A stretch of DNA of 64,000 bases from Oreocharis arfaki. Taxonomy: Eukaryota > Chordata > Aves > Passeriformes > Paramythiidae. A model generated the notes under the pieces. The model saw only the letters and a program-made list of their open reading frames with translations. It made no database searches and was not told where the DNA came from. Below are positions 13,101 to 28,100 of this stretch, piece by piece; within the stretch, counting starts at the first letter, position 1; every line of letters begins with the position of its first letter. The stretch spans positions 186,001-250,000 of the forward strand of contig VZRR01013894.1 of assembly GCA_013398015.1 (NCBI GenBank). Reading direction: 5' to 3'. Position numbers and translations under genes: made by a program.

Positions 13101-16100
13101 ATGACTTACAGAAGTCAGCTTCAACATGCCTTGTGCAATGGTTCTGAAACTGCAGTGCCTGAAGTGCAGTAGCCTGCATCTGATACCAGTTCTAGCCTTT
13201 AATATATTGCAGGCTTCCACAAAATGAAAGTGATATTCTCTTTGTCACATAGACTGTGAGTTTTAGCACTGATTTTAAAGTGCTGTAAGAGCTTTGAATG
13301 GAGTGGGGTGCTTTTATATTTGCTTTGGAGGCTCTGTAGAGCTGACCAGTTACATGTGACTCAAAACTCACCTCACAACCCCAGGGTCTGCAGGCAGTGA
13401 GAATAAGAAGGCCTGTTTAAGAAGGGAGACCTTCAGGTCTTTGCCCATGGCAGCAACTCTTGCCAATTGCTCCAGGAGCTGTCATGATGGACTAAAGAGA
13501 GTGTTATGCTTGGCACTAAGGGCATTGGGGACCTTATCGGGGAGAAAATTGTTTTTCATATTTCATCTGAGTTTCAAATCTGTCCATGTGTCAGCATGCT
13601 TTATAACAATCTCAAAAGTGCCACAAAGCCAAGGTAATTCTTATATAAATGTTAGGACCTTTTAGGCTCTTTTATAAGCAAAGAATGGGTAGTGGAAGAA
13701 AGCCAGTGGAGAAGAAAAATCTTTGCGAATACTGGCTTCCAGGCTCAGACAGCTGTGTCCTCATTACTGTTAATAGCAAAGAGCTATGAATGTTGGGCAA
13801 CATTCCCCTCTGAGTGTATACATAGCAAGCCATCTATTTATTTATTTCAGTGGTAGTGATCATTGGAAAATGCCTATAACCCCTGCTCAAATAACTGGCT
13901 TTAACTCAGATCTGGCATTCATTGCTTTATAATGCTTGAACCACATTTTCTTGCAATGTTCCAAAAATTGCCGCCAGCCAACTGGGTTGCAAACCGTCCT
14001 GGATAGAAGAAAACTGTGTGGATATGGGAGGTTTACTTTGTTCCAATTAGTGTGTGATGTGGATGTCTACTGGCAGTTTTCCTGCTCTCCTTACTCTCAG
14101 TTCATGGCTCCCTGGAAAAAGAGGTGTTTCAACTCAAAGGGCTTTTTCCCTCTTACTCTCTGTCTCTCTCTCTCTCCCTAAACCCATTCTGTTACCTTTA
14201 GGGCCTAAATTAAGACAGGAAATTTCAAGATTTGTGACATTCTGATATAGCAGGATCTCAAAGGAGATATGCTGAGCCTGTAGAGGCAGAAAGTTATGTT
14301 TTGTTTAGCCTTAAGAACTTCCAGTTTTGAGCAGGACGATGACAGGTTCCAGATGGTTGCAAAACTCCCATTCAGGACAAGATGTGAGGCTGAAACTGCA
14401 TCAAAGAAAATTTCTAATAAAAGTTACCTAACATTTGCAAGAGTCCTGGCCCCCTACCTCTCAATCAATAAATCAATTGAGATAAGAGCAGATCTTCTTC
14501 CTCTGTATTGATCCTGGCATAAAACAGAAGTATTGACCTGGATGGTCTTGACTGAATTTTCTCTCCATGAAACTGAAGATTCATTTCACTGAAAAACTGA
14601 GAAAAAAATCCTACCTTTCTAATAATTGTTTCTACTTCACTATATGAGCTTCCAGACACACATTCTGCAAGCCAGGCTTTTTCCCTGGTTTTAATGGCTA
14701 GGTTGAGGGAATAAGGTGTTAGCCTATTGGAGAAAGTCAAAGTGCCCACTGTATGTTTGACTCACACAGTTTCAAGTGACATGAGGCAATCTACAGCCAC
14801 GCCATGTCCAGCTGGTGCCTCCTTGCATGCTCAAGCAAGCAGCTTTGAATTCAGTCCTTTACTGAATGAGATGCTGGTGATTATTGCTGAAGCTTTTGTG
14901 AGAGATCAGTTAGTGACAAATCTCATATTACTATTCCAGTTTCCCATGATAGAGATCTCTTGTTGCCTTTTTTTCATGTATACTGAAGATTTCAAGTTAT
15001 CCTGTGAGAGGGACTATAGCATTCATACTGAATTATCTCTATGGGTATGTATGTACTGCTCATCTAGAATCTCTCTTGTATTTTCCATTGTTTGCACAAC
15101 ATTCCTGATGTTGCATATCCAAAGTAGATGCATTTTAATGGAAGAAGCAGCCCTTCCAATAAGGTTCTGTTATAACCTGCAGGTGGATATTTGTACCCCT
15201 TTGTTTTCACTGTGGCTTTAATTTCTGGATCCATTTGGATCCATTTCTTCTGCTGTATTAAAAGTCGGACTGTTCTCTTCTTTACTAGTTATTGTGGTTT
15301 ATTCACAATCCCAGACCTCTCTAGCCTGCCAAAACACTTGGAAAAGGAGCTCTTAATGACTCAGTTAAAATGTACGGTCAAGAAGTTCACTTATTAGAGG
15401 AAATGTAAACTGACCACCAATTGGCTAAACCAGCTGGCTGGACTATTTGTGCTTGAGATTTCTCAAAGCTCCCCAGGGAACAAAAGTGGGAATAGCAGCT
15501 CTCTGCTTTTAGTTCTTTCATGTTCTGTACCCTAACAGAAAAGTCTTTGAAAAAATTTGTTGGAGGAGAAGCCAGTAGCATTTCACCAACATGTTTAAAA
15601 GCTTTATAAATAATGCTTTAAATGCCTATATTTTTGATATATTCTTTCTTTCAGGGTCTTTTTTAACTAACCCATAGATTTGCAGAGAAAATATACAATT
15701 CAGCCATAGAAAATTCTCTTCATCAGTGTTAATGTTTCTACTCCTCTTCCGTAAAATTTTATAAGCCTTCTCTACAGATTCTTTCATGAGACTATTTCAT
15801 ATCATGCAGCAAAGGGATGATTATAATGATCTTTTTTCTTGTTTCTGAGTGTGCATTTCCTGGCTCTGACTGCACATTTTTTGTTTCCATTGCAATAGAA
15901 AGTGCTACTTAGATAACCTCCCAGCAGCTGGGAGTATTCTCAATAAAAGCTCACTGGCTCCTCTCACCACCCTACCAGCAGATCACAGTGTAGCATGTGG
16001 TCATACAAAATAGACAGTTTTGAGAAACTGCAGTAACACTTCATTTATCCAGCTGAAAAATATGCTTCCTGATGATGAAGATAAAACCATGTTGAGCAAA

Positions 16101-19100
16101 AACTTCTTTGTACCTCCTAACGCAGCAGGTTCAGTGTCATCAGTGGAATAGTAACATGTCTATCTCACTTCAGCAGAGTACTTGGGTCACTCTTGTTCTG
16201 TTATACTGCAGCTACTTGAAATAGAATAAGTGCTGCAGGGAAATAGCTGAGATTCCCAAATCGCATGCACTGACATGCATTTCATAAGATGTGCGGAACC
16301 TGCAGCAGGAAATCATGAATCCAGAGAGTACAGTTATGTTCCAGTCCATGGAGTTTCTATGTTTAAGCAAAGCTCTTAGTTTAAATTAGTAGCATGTCTT
16401 ATTTTTGATCCCAGAGTTAGCGTACTGACTGTGCATTTGAGCAAAAGCTCTCATGGGACACTAGGAATAGTCCACGCAAGTGACTGGGATCTGGTACCAA
16501 CAGGGAACCCTGGAAATTTGTGGGAATGAGGATCTGTGGTCAGGCAGGTGATGCCAAGTGTATGAACCATGCACAGGTCTGTTCTGAGCAGAGAGGGGAA
16601 AGGCTGCTGGCCCTTTAGCCCCCTTGCTGTGCTCTTCTCTGCATAGCTGTCCTGTAAATCTCAGCCACAAAAGCAGCACTAGAACTGTGCTCAAAGAGCA
16701 AAGTCCTTCACAGTTTAGCTGTTGTTTATCATCTTTGAGTAATGTGAAAAGTGCGCTCGCTAAGGAAAGGCTCAGATAGCTGGCAGGAGACCTAGAACCT
16801 GTGACACATGTTGAGCAATTTTCATACCAGGCAAAGGGAGCAGAATGACAGATTCATGCCTCACACTTATTTAGAATCCATTTCCAGACTGACCCTCTGT
16901 GTGAAAAAAAACACTTTAGTCCTTGTTTAGCCATCAATCAATAACCTAATGCATATGGGATGCAGATAGAAAATTAATTCAGCAATCAATGGCCAGGCCT
17001 CAGACAGTGAAATATGCAATTAAACAGGTGTTTAGGGAGTCGATCTTGGACGGTGTCCAAGCTCAGCGGGGTCGGTTGTCCTTGGAAAAAACACTGACCC
17101 CACACAGCAGCAGTTTGAATTTGGCTTCAGTCTGCACTTAAGGAATGTGGCATTGTTATTTCTTCCCTTTTCTTATCAAATGTAATTATCTTGAGAAAAA
17201 AAAAGTTTTGAGAAAACATGTGATTTCACTGAGTAAAAATCTACTACTGAGGAAATTATTTTTCAGTGTCCAAATAAGGAGTTGGGGAGAAGTTTGGGGA
17301 AAGTGCTCTGTTCCAAGTAATCTTGGAACTGACACCCATGTTACTGAGCTCGGATGTTTAGTCCTGGCCTGCAATTATGCCTATAAAAAACAGACATCCA
17401 ATCTTTGTATTATTTTAAAATGGAGCCCTGAGGGTTATAAATGACTGAACGAGCTTTAGTGTTTGAGCAGACAGAGTTCTGGAACAAGCTGTCAGCTTTG
17501 AGCCTCTCATCCAGAAAGAGCAGGGTTAGCTCCTGGGGCTGTGACAGTAAAACAGTGGGACTAAACCACAGACAGAATAAAATAAAGACATAGGGCCCCA
17601 AAATCACCCACACCTCCTTGTAAAAGCAGGGAGAAGATTTTCCAATCTGCACAACCTGTGCTCTCACAACTGTCAAATTAATCTTCAGTATTCCTGTGTC
17701 GAACCTCATGGTGCTAGTGGCTCTCAAATAATCTCGATGGCAAAAACATACCCACTTTTGTCAATGGCTGATCAAAATAAGGAAACACAGCCATAGCTAC
17801 TACTGTGACCCACAGAAATTTGTAGCATGATTATCAGAATTCATTACTTAAGAAAGGAAGTCATGCATGCTAAACATGTTCCAAAGAGAACAAAATGTAA
17901 CAGTCCATCTGTGAAACAGCACACATTGCCAAAAGCATATTGTCTTGGAAATCTGCTGTCCATGTTGGCTTCCCTCTTGATCACAGAGTCCAAGCAAAGT
18001 TTCACTTCTAATTGTCAAAGTCTCCAAGAGGGTGGTTCTAGCCACACTAGATGGCTAGATGATAAGCCCACATCCCTCCATGACAGCTCTCTGCTAGTGC
18101 TGTTATTCCGTTGTCAGCCAGCCGGGAAAGGAGCTGCCATGGAGGGAGTGGAACGGTCACAGTGCCCCGAGCACAGACCACGTCTGTGGAGGGATAAGCA
18201 CAGTCACACATCCCACCGCTTTCAACACCAGTGGATGGACTGAACAAGGACAATAGTCTCCCTGTTCCTGTTGTGGCAGGTGCAGATCATCTTGGGATGG
18301 AACGTTTTCGGTAAACTTTCCACTCTGTGCATTTACTCTGTCATGGGGTATGTAACCACATGCTCATAAGTATCAAGTTTTTTTCCTTTAAAAGTAGCTT
18401 TTTGTCAAGAAAATCGTTTCCTTCCTGAAGGGCTCTGAAAAGTCTCTGAACTGATGAGTTGATTGATGTTAAGGACTTTGTTTCCTGCTGTATTCTTTAA
18501 TGCATAAAGTCCTGCTTACGCACAATCCTTTTTTTTCTAAGCAGAAGAAAGGCAGTGTCTTTGCTTACAGTTTTTGAACCCCACATTCCAGAGGGCAGGT
18601 GCTTCCAGTTCCTAAACACCACTGCTCCTTCTCCTGTTGTCTGCTGGCTTCTTCCCCTGGCTATCCACCTCATAAAGTTACTTAGAAAAATCTACTTCTT
18701 CCTGCATGACCACATCCTCTAACCTGCAGTTTAGTCCTCTTGAGGCTCTTCGATTCAACAAATTGTCTGTGGCAATAACTTGGATTCTTCCTCTTTTACT
18801 CGATTCGTCCTTCATGAAGAAGCACTCTGTGTGTACTGAAAGGAAGGTGGTTGGCATGCTCAACACATTTAGGCTGATGACTAAACATCTTCTAGCATGG
18901 AAATGTCATTTACATTTTCTGTGTTTTCCACGTATTTCTGAAGTTACTACAAACATTAGGGGTACAATTTCTCTCACTAAAAATCAGTTTTCAGATGCTT
19001 AATCAGTAGCACTACTAAAGCGTGTGTCTTATTTTTATTTTGAATTTGCCTTCTAGAGACTGAATTTCATCTCATTATCTTTTGCTTTAGTGACCATCTC

Positions 19101-22100
19101 CAGATAAGAACATAGTTTCCATGAAGAGGTTTACAGATCACAGGCAAATACCTTGAACTTTTTCTTAAACAGATTATTAAATGGATCATTATCTTGCTCA
19201 AAGATAAATTTTCAAGGCTTGGAATAACTCTTTGGAATCTCTTGGTATCTCTTTGCAATATCAGTTTTGGAAGTGTTGACACCAGAAATGTATTTCAGTA
19301 ATTATTGCACTGATGCAGTATACAGTGGTAAGAACAATTTCCTGTGTCTACTCAGTGTTCTCAAGTTTATGCTTGTCTTTTCAGCAATATGATGTCAGGA
19401 AAAGTTCACATTCAAGTGATTATCTGTTACAACCCCAGAGTTATTTTTCTGACTTATATTTTTTACTCTTGATATATGACCCTCCATTTGTCTGTCTTGA
19501 AAAGCACTTTCAAATGTGCCCACCATACCTAGCAAAATACTTTCATAAAGACTTCATTTGACATTTTCATTCTTAATTCCACCAGCTTGTGATCCTCTGC
19601 GTTTTATCACAAATGCAGAAAACAGTGGGCCAAAACCAGATCCTGATATTTCCACATTTATGATTCTCTCTTGATATTCTTGAACTCCTAGTTTTAGCCT
19701 CTTTGGTTTGAGAAGTACTGAATGTATCTGGTCTTAATTCAATGGATTAGAGCGCTGGTTTTCTTTTTATGCTGTGATTTTTCACAATATTATTGGTACA
19801 AATAAGAGTGGTCTCAGTCCTGCATTCTTGGTGGATGTGAGTCAGTACAAAAAAAGATCTCCTGATAAGAATTAGCCTCCCCGGTGAGATGTGGTGTTCT
19901 GCTGCAGGTTCACATCTAGCTTTCCTTTCTGACTATATTAATATGCTGACCCATTTTTTTGTGTGTATGCATGGCTTTTAAATTATTTATTTTTTCTTTA
20001 ATTTATGAGCAGTGAATTAAAAATTTCATTCATTGTTCTATGATGTGGTTTAATTCTAAGGAATCCACTAATATCCATTAATACTAGCTTTTACACATAA
20101 TAAAACACAAAGCCAGTAATTTGCTTGCTAAACACAATTAGTTCATTTATTTATTTCGGCATTGTAAATTATATCTATCCAGTGACCAGGCATCCTGCCA
20201 TCAATTAAAAATACAATCTGTACCAATAAAAACAAAGCATCAGTACATCACATCCTACAAAAGGCAGACAGTCAGCCAGAAATACAAAAAAAACTTTCTC
20301 CACCCTTGCAATCCCCAAATGAAATCCCATTGCCCCAGGCACCTCACCTCTTGTCAAAATGTCAAGTAAAGACAACATCACACCCCAGAGTTGCTAAACC
20401 GAACCACCACAGCCGTATTTTTTAAAGGCAAAAACAGTGATCTAGGAGAGAGGGATGTGGTTAATTTTGTAGTATTCAGGTTTAGGCTCTTGCAGCACAT
20501 GTTTCCTTACAAACGGATATGGAGATGCCATCTACATATTCTCCCATGCTGTCAGTAACACAGAGATCTTTAAAACTCATGGTTTGGAGCCATGAGGCTC
20601 TGTTCATTGTAGGTGGTATTTCTTAGGAGGCAGAGAGCAGTGGTCTGGATGGGCCATGTCGTTGATCTCAGTATTCATCTGGGAAGTAACAAAGTGAATC
20701 ATTCCCACTTCGAGTGAGATTTTAATTTGTCTGGACTCCTGCCCTAACTTCTCCCTTTGGAATTAGCTGTGGGAGCAGTAATGTGAACACAGCAACTGGA
20801 AAGATGGATAAGAGAAGTTAATACAACAACTGGAAGGATGGGTGAGAGAATGTAGATGACCACTAATTTAATAGCATACAGCAGGATAATCAAGAGGTGA
20901 AACAACTAGAGCCAGCTCTGGCCAAGCACTCCTTGGCAAGAGAAGTTTTGAACAGTGATCCGTCCTACCCTGCCTTGGTTCTCTGGTGTGCTTATAAAGT
21001 GCTGAACAACTGGTCCCTCAAAGGAGTCACCCAGAGTCACTTGGGAAAATTTGAATTTGTTCCAAATTATTACCTATGACAACCTTTAACATCCTCATTT
21101 TTTTCATGTGTAATTTCACAGCAACACTCCCAGTCCTGTCTGCAAAGTTAAGTAGTGGTGTGAAAGCCAGATGACTGTTTTAATTTGCCACTGACTACAT
21201 CAATAGTTCTCTTTCTACTTCAGTAACTACTGGAATCTTTGAGGTTCCATGCACCATCAGGGTAGCACAGCAACATTCTGAGTACCATAGAATTTAGCTG
21301 AAAGAGCCTTTGATGCTTCTGAGGTCCTCTAGTAGAATATAATGCTTTCAGAATGATGGTTAATCTTTTATTTTAGATCTCACTAGCCAATGTTGAGTCT
21401 GCACAAAATTTCTGAAAAAGTGGGGCAGGTTGTACATGAGAGACTACAAGACAGAAAGGTCTGTGACCTGCTCTTGTTTCTGTTTTGTTAAGTGATCACA
21501 AGCTTGTCCTTTAATTTTTTAATCTTAAATTTCCTCATTAAAATCCAGGCGCACTGGTATTTATCACCAAGCGAGATATTGCAGGGTTTTGTAGTCCAGT
21601 TTGATTTGTATTAGGATTGGAACACATCAAATAAAAATGGACTCACTGTGAACAGGTTTTACACATACGAGGGCAAGCCCTGTCCTGAAGAGTTTTAGAT
21701 GCTGAACAGTGAGGGAGGCTGGACTATGGCAGAGGTTTTGTAATCCCCATTTTTCAAATCAGAAGCAGGGTGATGGATGACGAAAAGCAAGGAAGAGTTC
21801 CCACAAGATAAGCTCTCAGCCCATGAGTTACAGTGTGGTCACTGTATCTGTGCTGGCTCCTTGTCCTGCACAGTAGCCACCAGGTACTTTAGTCTGTCCT
21901 CACTGAGGACAGATCTAACTCGTCTTTCCTTCCTAGTCCACTTCACAGCAACTCTTCTTTGTTGCCACATTCTGAGTCAACTAGGCAAAATCACATGAGG
22001 CATCCAATAACAGCAGCTGTTACTAAAGACTAGGCTTGTTGTTTGGATGCAGGCAATATTTTCTAGGGATCTTGGTGATGAAAGGTACTAAAAGCAGGTT

Positions 22101-25100
22101 CAGTATAATGAAAACCATCCTTGGATTATCAGTGATGGGTGACAGCATCTGATGCTTTCATGGCACTGATGATCATCAAATTTCATGACATGATCATCAA
22201 ATATCACAATTTGTTAACATCTTGAATGGAGGGCAGCGGGGTTTCTAGGGTTTCTTGCTAGCATGCTCCCGTTTATTAACTCGTCTGCTCTCCAGCTGAT
22301 TAGACTTTACTTTGGGGCTCAGATGACAACTCATTGCAGTATTTCTGTCCATGGTGAAGACTGTGACACAGGTTATGCTGGGTCAGACACACTCTTTCGG
22401 GCTTCAGAAAAATGCACCTCAGGGTCTTCTTAGCCACGTGTACTATCCTTGCACTGAGTAGGCCTTACAGTTTTTTATTCTCTGAATTTGTCTTTTCTGC
22501 TTTGAACCTACAAAGCTATTGCAAATCTATTACCATGTACAATTAGCATCACAGTTTTGCTCTAGTATTGTGTATAACCCATCACACAGGTAGTACAAAT
22601 GGGCTTTCAAGTCCCAGAGCATGAAGACACCTAAAATTTGTGCTTAAATGGGACAGCAATAAGCTGTGCAATCAGAGTAAGAAATTATTCACACGTTATT
22701 GACGGGTTGTCAGATTCCACTTGCAACCACTTGCAATTTTCCATTCAAACAAAAATGCTCTGGAAGTGTTTTGGTATAACTTCTATGTCTATCCATTATA
22801 GGTAATCTCTTGAAGTTCTATGGCTAGTTTTCTCCCCAGTGGAAATAATCTGCCATTGTTTGGAGTTTTTTTCATTTCCCTGCCAAATGTCTAGTTTTGA
22901 CTTTAGCAACCACATCTGCTCTCACTGCATGCTGCACTGTGTCAATGGGCTGGGCAAGGCACCCTCTGTCTCCCAGGTCTGATATCCTTCAAGAAGACAC
23001 CTAATGGCTGGCCAATTGCTGCACCAATAGTTTTTTCAGTGCACAAATATCTGCTCTCACTTAGTGAGCCCATATAATGTAGATAATCTGGGGCAGACAG
23101 GCTGGGATTATACTACCTGTTACAACTGTGAAGGCTGCTTGCCAAAAATAATTTTTTTGATTGTATTGGCTGGGTCAGTCAGAGCGTAATGGCACCTCAT
23201 GATAAGGGGCAGTCTTAGAGAATGACAGACATGGAATACAGAACTGGGTGTACATACTCAGGCCCAACCAAAAAGATTTGCTGCTACCAGTAAAGCTGTT
23301 TATTCCTGTTGGTTGCATAAAACTTCTTTAGTGAAGTCACCAAGGTACTATTCAATGCAAAATGTGAGGAGTCAAGGTGTTCTGCATAGACAACTTCAGG
23401 TTCATCATTTCTGGCAGAAATTCCACAGGAGGCCTCCATTGTAAAAATGTTGCATTCAAATGGAAATATGCTTCCAATACCACCACAAAAGGTGAAAAAG
23501 ACTGGGAGTAAGCAAATAAATCTGCTTGGAAGATTTAAATGGAAGAGGTTCAACATCTTACTTCTCTGGAGTGGAGCTCATGCAACTGCTACAAAGATGA
23601 CTTGGGAACAAAACCAATCCCACAGCCACCTGTTGCTTTAAGTGAGACACATCGTACCCCTGCAAGAAATGCACCACAAAAGAGTGGAGGATCTGTAGTC
23701 TTCAAACAGCCTTGCTACCATATGTGGTGAGACCATGACCCTCATTTTGTTTTCACTTCGCTTCACCTATTAATATTACTGGAAGCAGGGAACATGGAAA
23801 ATGAAAATCTCCTTTTTAAGCTTAGTACAGACTAGAAAAAGCAGAATTGGCCAGATCCCAAGGTACCATTCCTAAAACAATAAGCAAGCATGACAAATAG
23901 AAAGCTTTTTCATTTAGAAAACATTAATGTCATTGTTATTAAATTTATGGTTAGATAAAATCTCTGTTCAGATACTACCAATTATGTGTGATATGCTATA
24001 AAGGGAGGATCCAGATTTTTTTAGCCCAATCACTGAAGCAATAGCTGAACTGAACAACATATTTATGGACCTATATAGTCTAGACTTGTTATCTTACCCC
24101 TTTCCCACTTCCCCCACCATTTTGCCAACCTTCATCTGGCCAATAAATACATGAGAACCGATTTCTGACAGAGTTAATTACCTCTAATTGTGCCCCTCTT
24201 GTTATCTTACCAGCTTTGAGTCACCATAAATTGCTCTGGTACAGATGTTGGCAAGATAACTCTAGACTCCCTCCATATGTATTATATGTATGTATTTATT
24301 TATATATCTGAACATGTTAGATAGGCTGCTGTGGTAGACTGGATCAGTTATTTCATGACTGCTAGGACTGTACAGCTGACTGGCTGTGCTTGCTGCCTTG
24401 GGGGCAAATACAGAGATGTAATTCCTGCCCTCTGCTGCTTGCTCCAGCCCAGGGCATCGGCAAGATACTTTCGGTCATGACCTAACAAAGTCTGGGTTAA
24501 TAAGAATCAGGGAGGATCAAGGGAGTAGCATTGCTTGGATGACATAGTGCTTCAGCAAAGGCCAGTGCACAGTATGCTGGAATAAAAAATGGTTTAGGTA
24601 TCAACAAATAAAACATAGAAATCTGGTTTGGCTGAAAAAATGGCACAATTTATCTTTTGGTATTTCCATTTCTGACATCTAGAGGCAAACCTGACGCCTG
24701 AAACATCAGGGAAGATATTGAGCAAGGCATAATTCAAACTGAACTTCTGACTCTGAAAGGCATTTAAAATCAGTTAGCTTCCAGGGCCCTGGCTTATATA
24801 AATGTAGGAATGCTATTCACCTCCTTGGCAAAAAAAAAAAAAAANACAACAAAAACACCCTAAGGGCTTGTAATAAAAACCCAAATACATTAAAACCAAT
24901 AAAGATGGGGGGGGGGAAATCAAAAGAAAATAGTATTATTGTCAGGAAATTGATTCCAGTGAAGTATACATCTTTTGGTCAGGTAAAGGTTGATTTTGGT
25001 TGAACTTTGCATCTGAAAAATTATGGTGAGATGGTCTGCATTGGTGGGGGTAGGCAGTAATTTTTTTATGTCTCTGAGTTGTGTTTGTACATCTCTCAAA

Positions 25101-28100
25101 CTCCCCTTCATCCCTTACTCTTCAGTGGGGTTGCACAGCCCTTTCAGCAGCCTCTCCCTAGGGCTGAACACTGCCCTGTAGCATGGAAATCCCAGCACAG
25201 TGACATAGCAAATGTGGAAGTGACAAAAAGTTTGAGATAATGAGAGACTTTCCTTGAAAAACACTGAGGAAACACTGGGTTACCTGCAAAACTGAGAGAT
25301 TTGATGTGCAGTTCTCACTGCTTTTTAGATGTTTATTATTGTGAATTTTCCTTCAGGTAATGCTCATTCTCTCTACTCCTCCAAACTTTGGTTCCCTGCC
25401 CAGAGGTGGTGTACACACTGCACAGTGTGAAAAATCTTTTGTTGTTGCTATTTCTAACATTTTCCTTCTGTATTTCTGTGTTGCAGATGTGGATGAATGC
25501 GCTTCAGATTCTCACCAGTGTAACCCCACCCAGATCTGCATAAATACTGAGGGAGGCTATACCTGTTCCTGCACTGAAGGCTACTGGCTGTTAGAAGGCC
25601 AGTGTTTAGGTAAAATCCTCATGTGATACAGTATCTGGATATCTGTGTATGGGTACCTGTGACTCCCTGAAATAGCGTCACTAAGCACTTTTGTCAAGTA
25701 CATGTTTCAGCCTTCAGCTCTGTGGAAAGTGTCTTTTGTCTCTGTAAGTGCCAGTGGGATGCCTGGCAGAGAGACTCCCTCACAGAACAAAAATGTAGAT
25801 GTAAATGCCATATGACTAGCATCATAATAGTGTAATAACTGGACTTTTCCTATTCCCAGTCTGAAGGATTCCCTTTCATATAAGGTCAATTGCCAGTATG
25901 TATGCATAAGGATTTTTGCCCCAACAGACCTGTCCTTTCCTTACCGTAACAGTGTGGACCTGAAGGGATCCATGTTTGATACCAAGAAATGAGACAGACA
26001 GTAAATCCTTAGAGTCAACCAATTCTTTTATTTGGGGGTGAGAAAAAAATTACCTTTGAACTGGGTGCCATTTCAGTATCTTCCAAGCAGTTTTATTTTA
26101 GTTTTATTATTTTCCTTGCAGCAATGTCTTGTCCATTCTTTTAGCTCAGTCCTGTTGAAAAAACATCGCTCAACAAACAGCACAGGAAAACCTTCCATCT
26201 CCTCTCCTCCAGCCCTTTCCCCTCACTTGACATGCTTATGGGATGATGATATAGATGTTAATTTTAGGTACACAGGTAGGACCTAGGAATCAGCATACAA
26301 ATTTTTTAAAGAAAAGTTTGCCCATTATTAGTTTTTTCCCTGCAGTGCAACCTGTTTGGTGCCAGCTCTGCAGAGCTGGACCGTCCCATCACACCTTCAC
26401 TGGAAGGAGAATGGGCTTTCCCTGCCCATTCATCCCTGGAGCATCTCCAGTTATTTTCCAGCTTTCTCCTCCCAAGTACCAATTCCATGAAGGACTCATG
26501 GCTGCTTTCCTGACTACTGCAAACAGCTGCTGTGTAATTCACCTGGCAGGGACCAGGCTGAGCCTGTCCCAGCTGGGGTCCGTGCAGCCACAGCTACTTC
26601 AGGGAGTCACTGCCTTGTAGTTCCCTGGGATAAGTCTCCAAGGCCTCTGGTCCTTAATACATGATAAATGAAATTCTCTTGGGAAAAAAAAGCTCGTGCT
26701 GGGGAATGTACAGGCATATGTGGTAGGGCGGGGATGATGGAGGGCAGGAAGGCAGATTCTGCTCTACATCACCTGTTCTGTGTACCATTTACTTCTCCCA
26801 GTTACAGGCCAAATGAAAGGGTTGTGTGCAGCATTCAGGATTTGAACACAGATCTAAAATATTCTTCTGCTTGATGCATACAGCAGCGAACTGAAATGGC
26901 TGCACTGCTGAATTGATTTGAGTACCCGCTTATGCTATTTAAAATAGGCAATAACATCCCAGTATTGCCCTATTTAAGTAACCATGGGGTGGATTATTGC
27001 AAGGTAATGCAAAAAAGGAAAAACAAATTGTGTCAGTCTCAGTTTTCCATACTTAACACTGGCTTTGGAGAAGTGATTTTTGCTGCCATAAGGCAGTAAA
27101 GGAACATTTACTGTAATCAGGGGGCCAAGTTGGGTTTTAGAGACAGATTTTTTTGGTGCACTGTTAGTAAATGACCATTACAAAAACCTACACTTCTATC
27201 TGGTGGAATTATCCCTGTAAAGTTTACACAGAGAAGCCAGTGCAGCAGTATCCACATGACACACCCATAAGAAGCAGCCCAGTCAAAGTCCTTATCCTCA
27301 AAACTGTAGCACTCTTGAGATAACAGTTCTGCAAAAGACAAAGCATGTATTTAACATAATGTGTTGTGTCAGTACAATGAGGTATTAATTTACTTGAAAC
27401 CCATGTTATTTTTGCAGGATTTGATGAAGCCTGCTGCTGATGTACTCACCACCACCGACCTGGCCTTTAGGTTATCTTGCTAACTGACTGCAGAAAATAC
27501 ACTGGGTTTTTTATCGCACAAATTTAGCTTCAAAGCTTTGAGAGCAGCCATTAAAAAAAAACTCCATAAATCAAAAGCCAGTTGATACCAAAGGAAATGT
27601 TAAGGCTTTGGAAGAACAACTATTCCAGGTGCTGCATTTCAGTTCTTAGTTCTGGGGCAAAAATCTTCTAGCACTTACCATCTTACGTATCTTAGAGCAT
27701 TTCCTTGTGCTCATAGCACTCAGTTGCATGCATTGCTAATGCTGCAAATCAGCCCAAGCTGCTATTTTGGCATTAAATTAACTGTTTATACAGTCTGTAA
27801 TTTGTCACTTAAAAATTAATATAAAAAGAGAATGTGACTATTTGGAAAAAAAGTCTTTCAAAAATATCCTCACTAAAAAAAGAAGCCTTTAGTAGCACAT
27901 TCTGCTGTTCCAGTGAGTAGCTTTGGTATATGTGGAGGCAAAGAAGGTTTCTATTTTGATTCTGCCAAAATTTCACTGCAGTGTTGGCTGTGGTCGTGCT
28001 GGCAGGCTGTGCCAGCTGTCAGGTATCCTTTGAGGGAGCTGCTTAAAAGAACAGACTGGGCTGCCTGATTCACACTAAGCTGAAGATTACAGCAATGACA

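Larger units (their letters stand above)
1125..25486 (+). other. FBLN5 large intron (human intron 4), 24.4 kb
   Basis: This is non-coding between the EGF1 and EGF2 exons: GTAAGT donor at 1125 and TTGCAG acceptor ending at 25486. It contains an A-rich tract (about 1884-1933), an antisense SINE (about 4805-4950), a SINE head plus CR1 tail (5461-5673), a CR1 3' end (about 12858-13148) and an antisense LINE remnant (about 19035-19300). It also has two motif-dense candidate enhancers (about 8585-8830 and 16925-17045), a retroposon-like A/C-rich block (20143-20420) and homopolymers at 24830-24844 and 24907-24916. The longest ORF in it (14727-15221) matches nothing I recognise. I saw nothing identifiable in the rest. 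Confidence 0.85.

Noticed and set aside
14727..15221. 164-codon plus-strand ORF inside intron 4
   Set aside because: It is the longest frame outside GC-rich sequence, but over 64 kb and six frames one such frame is expected by chance. It has no recognisable domain, no signal-peptide layout, and lies deep in an intron.
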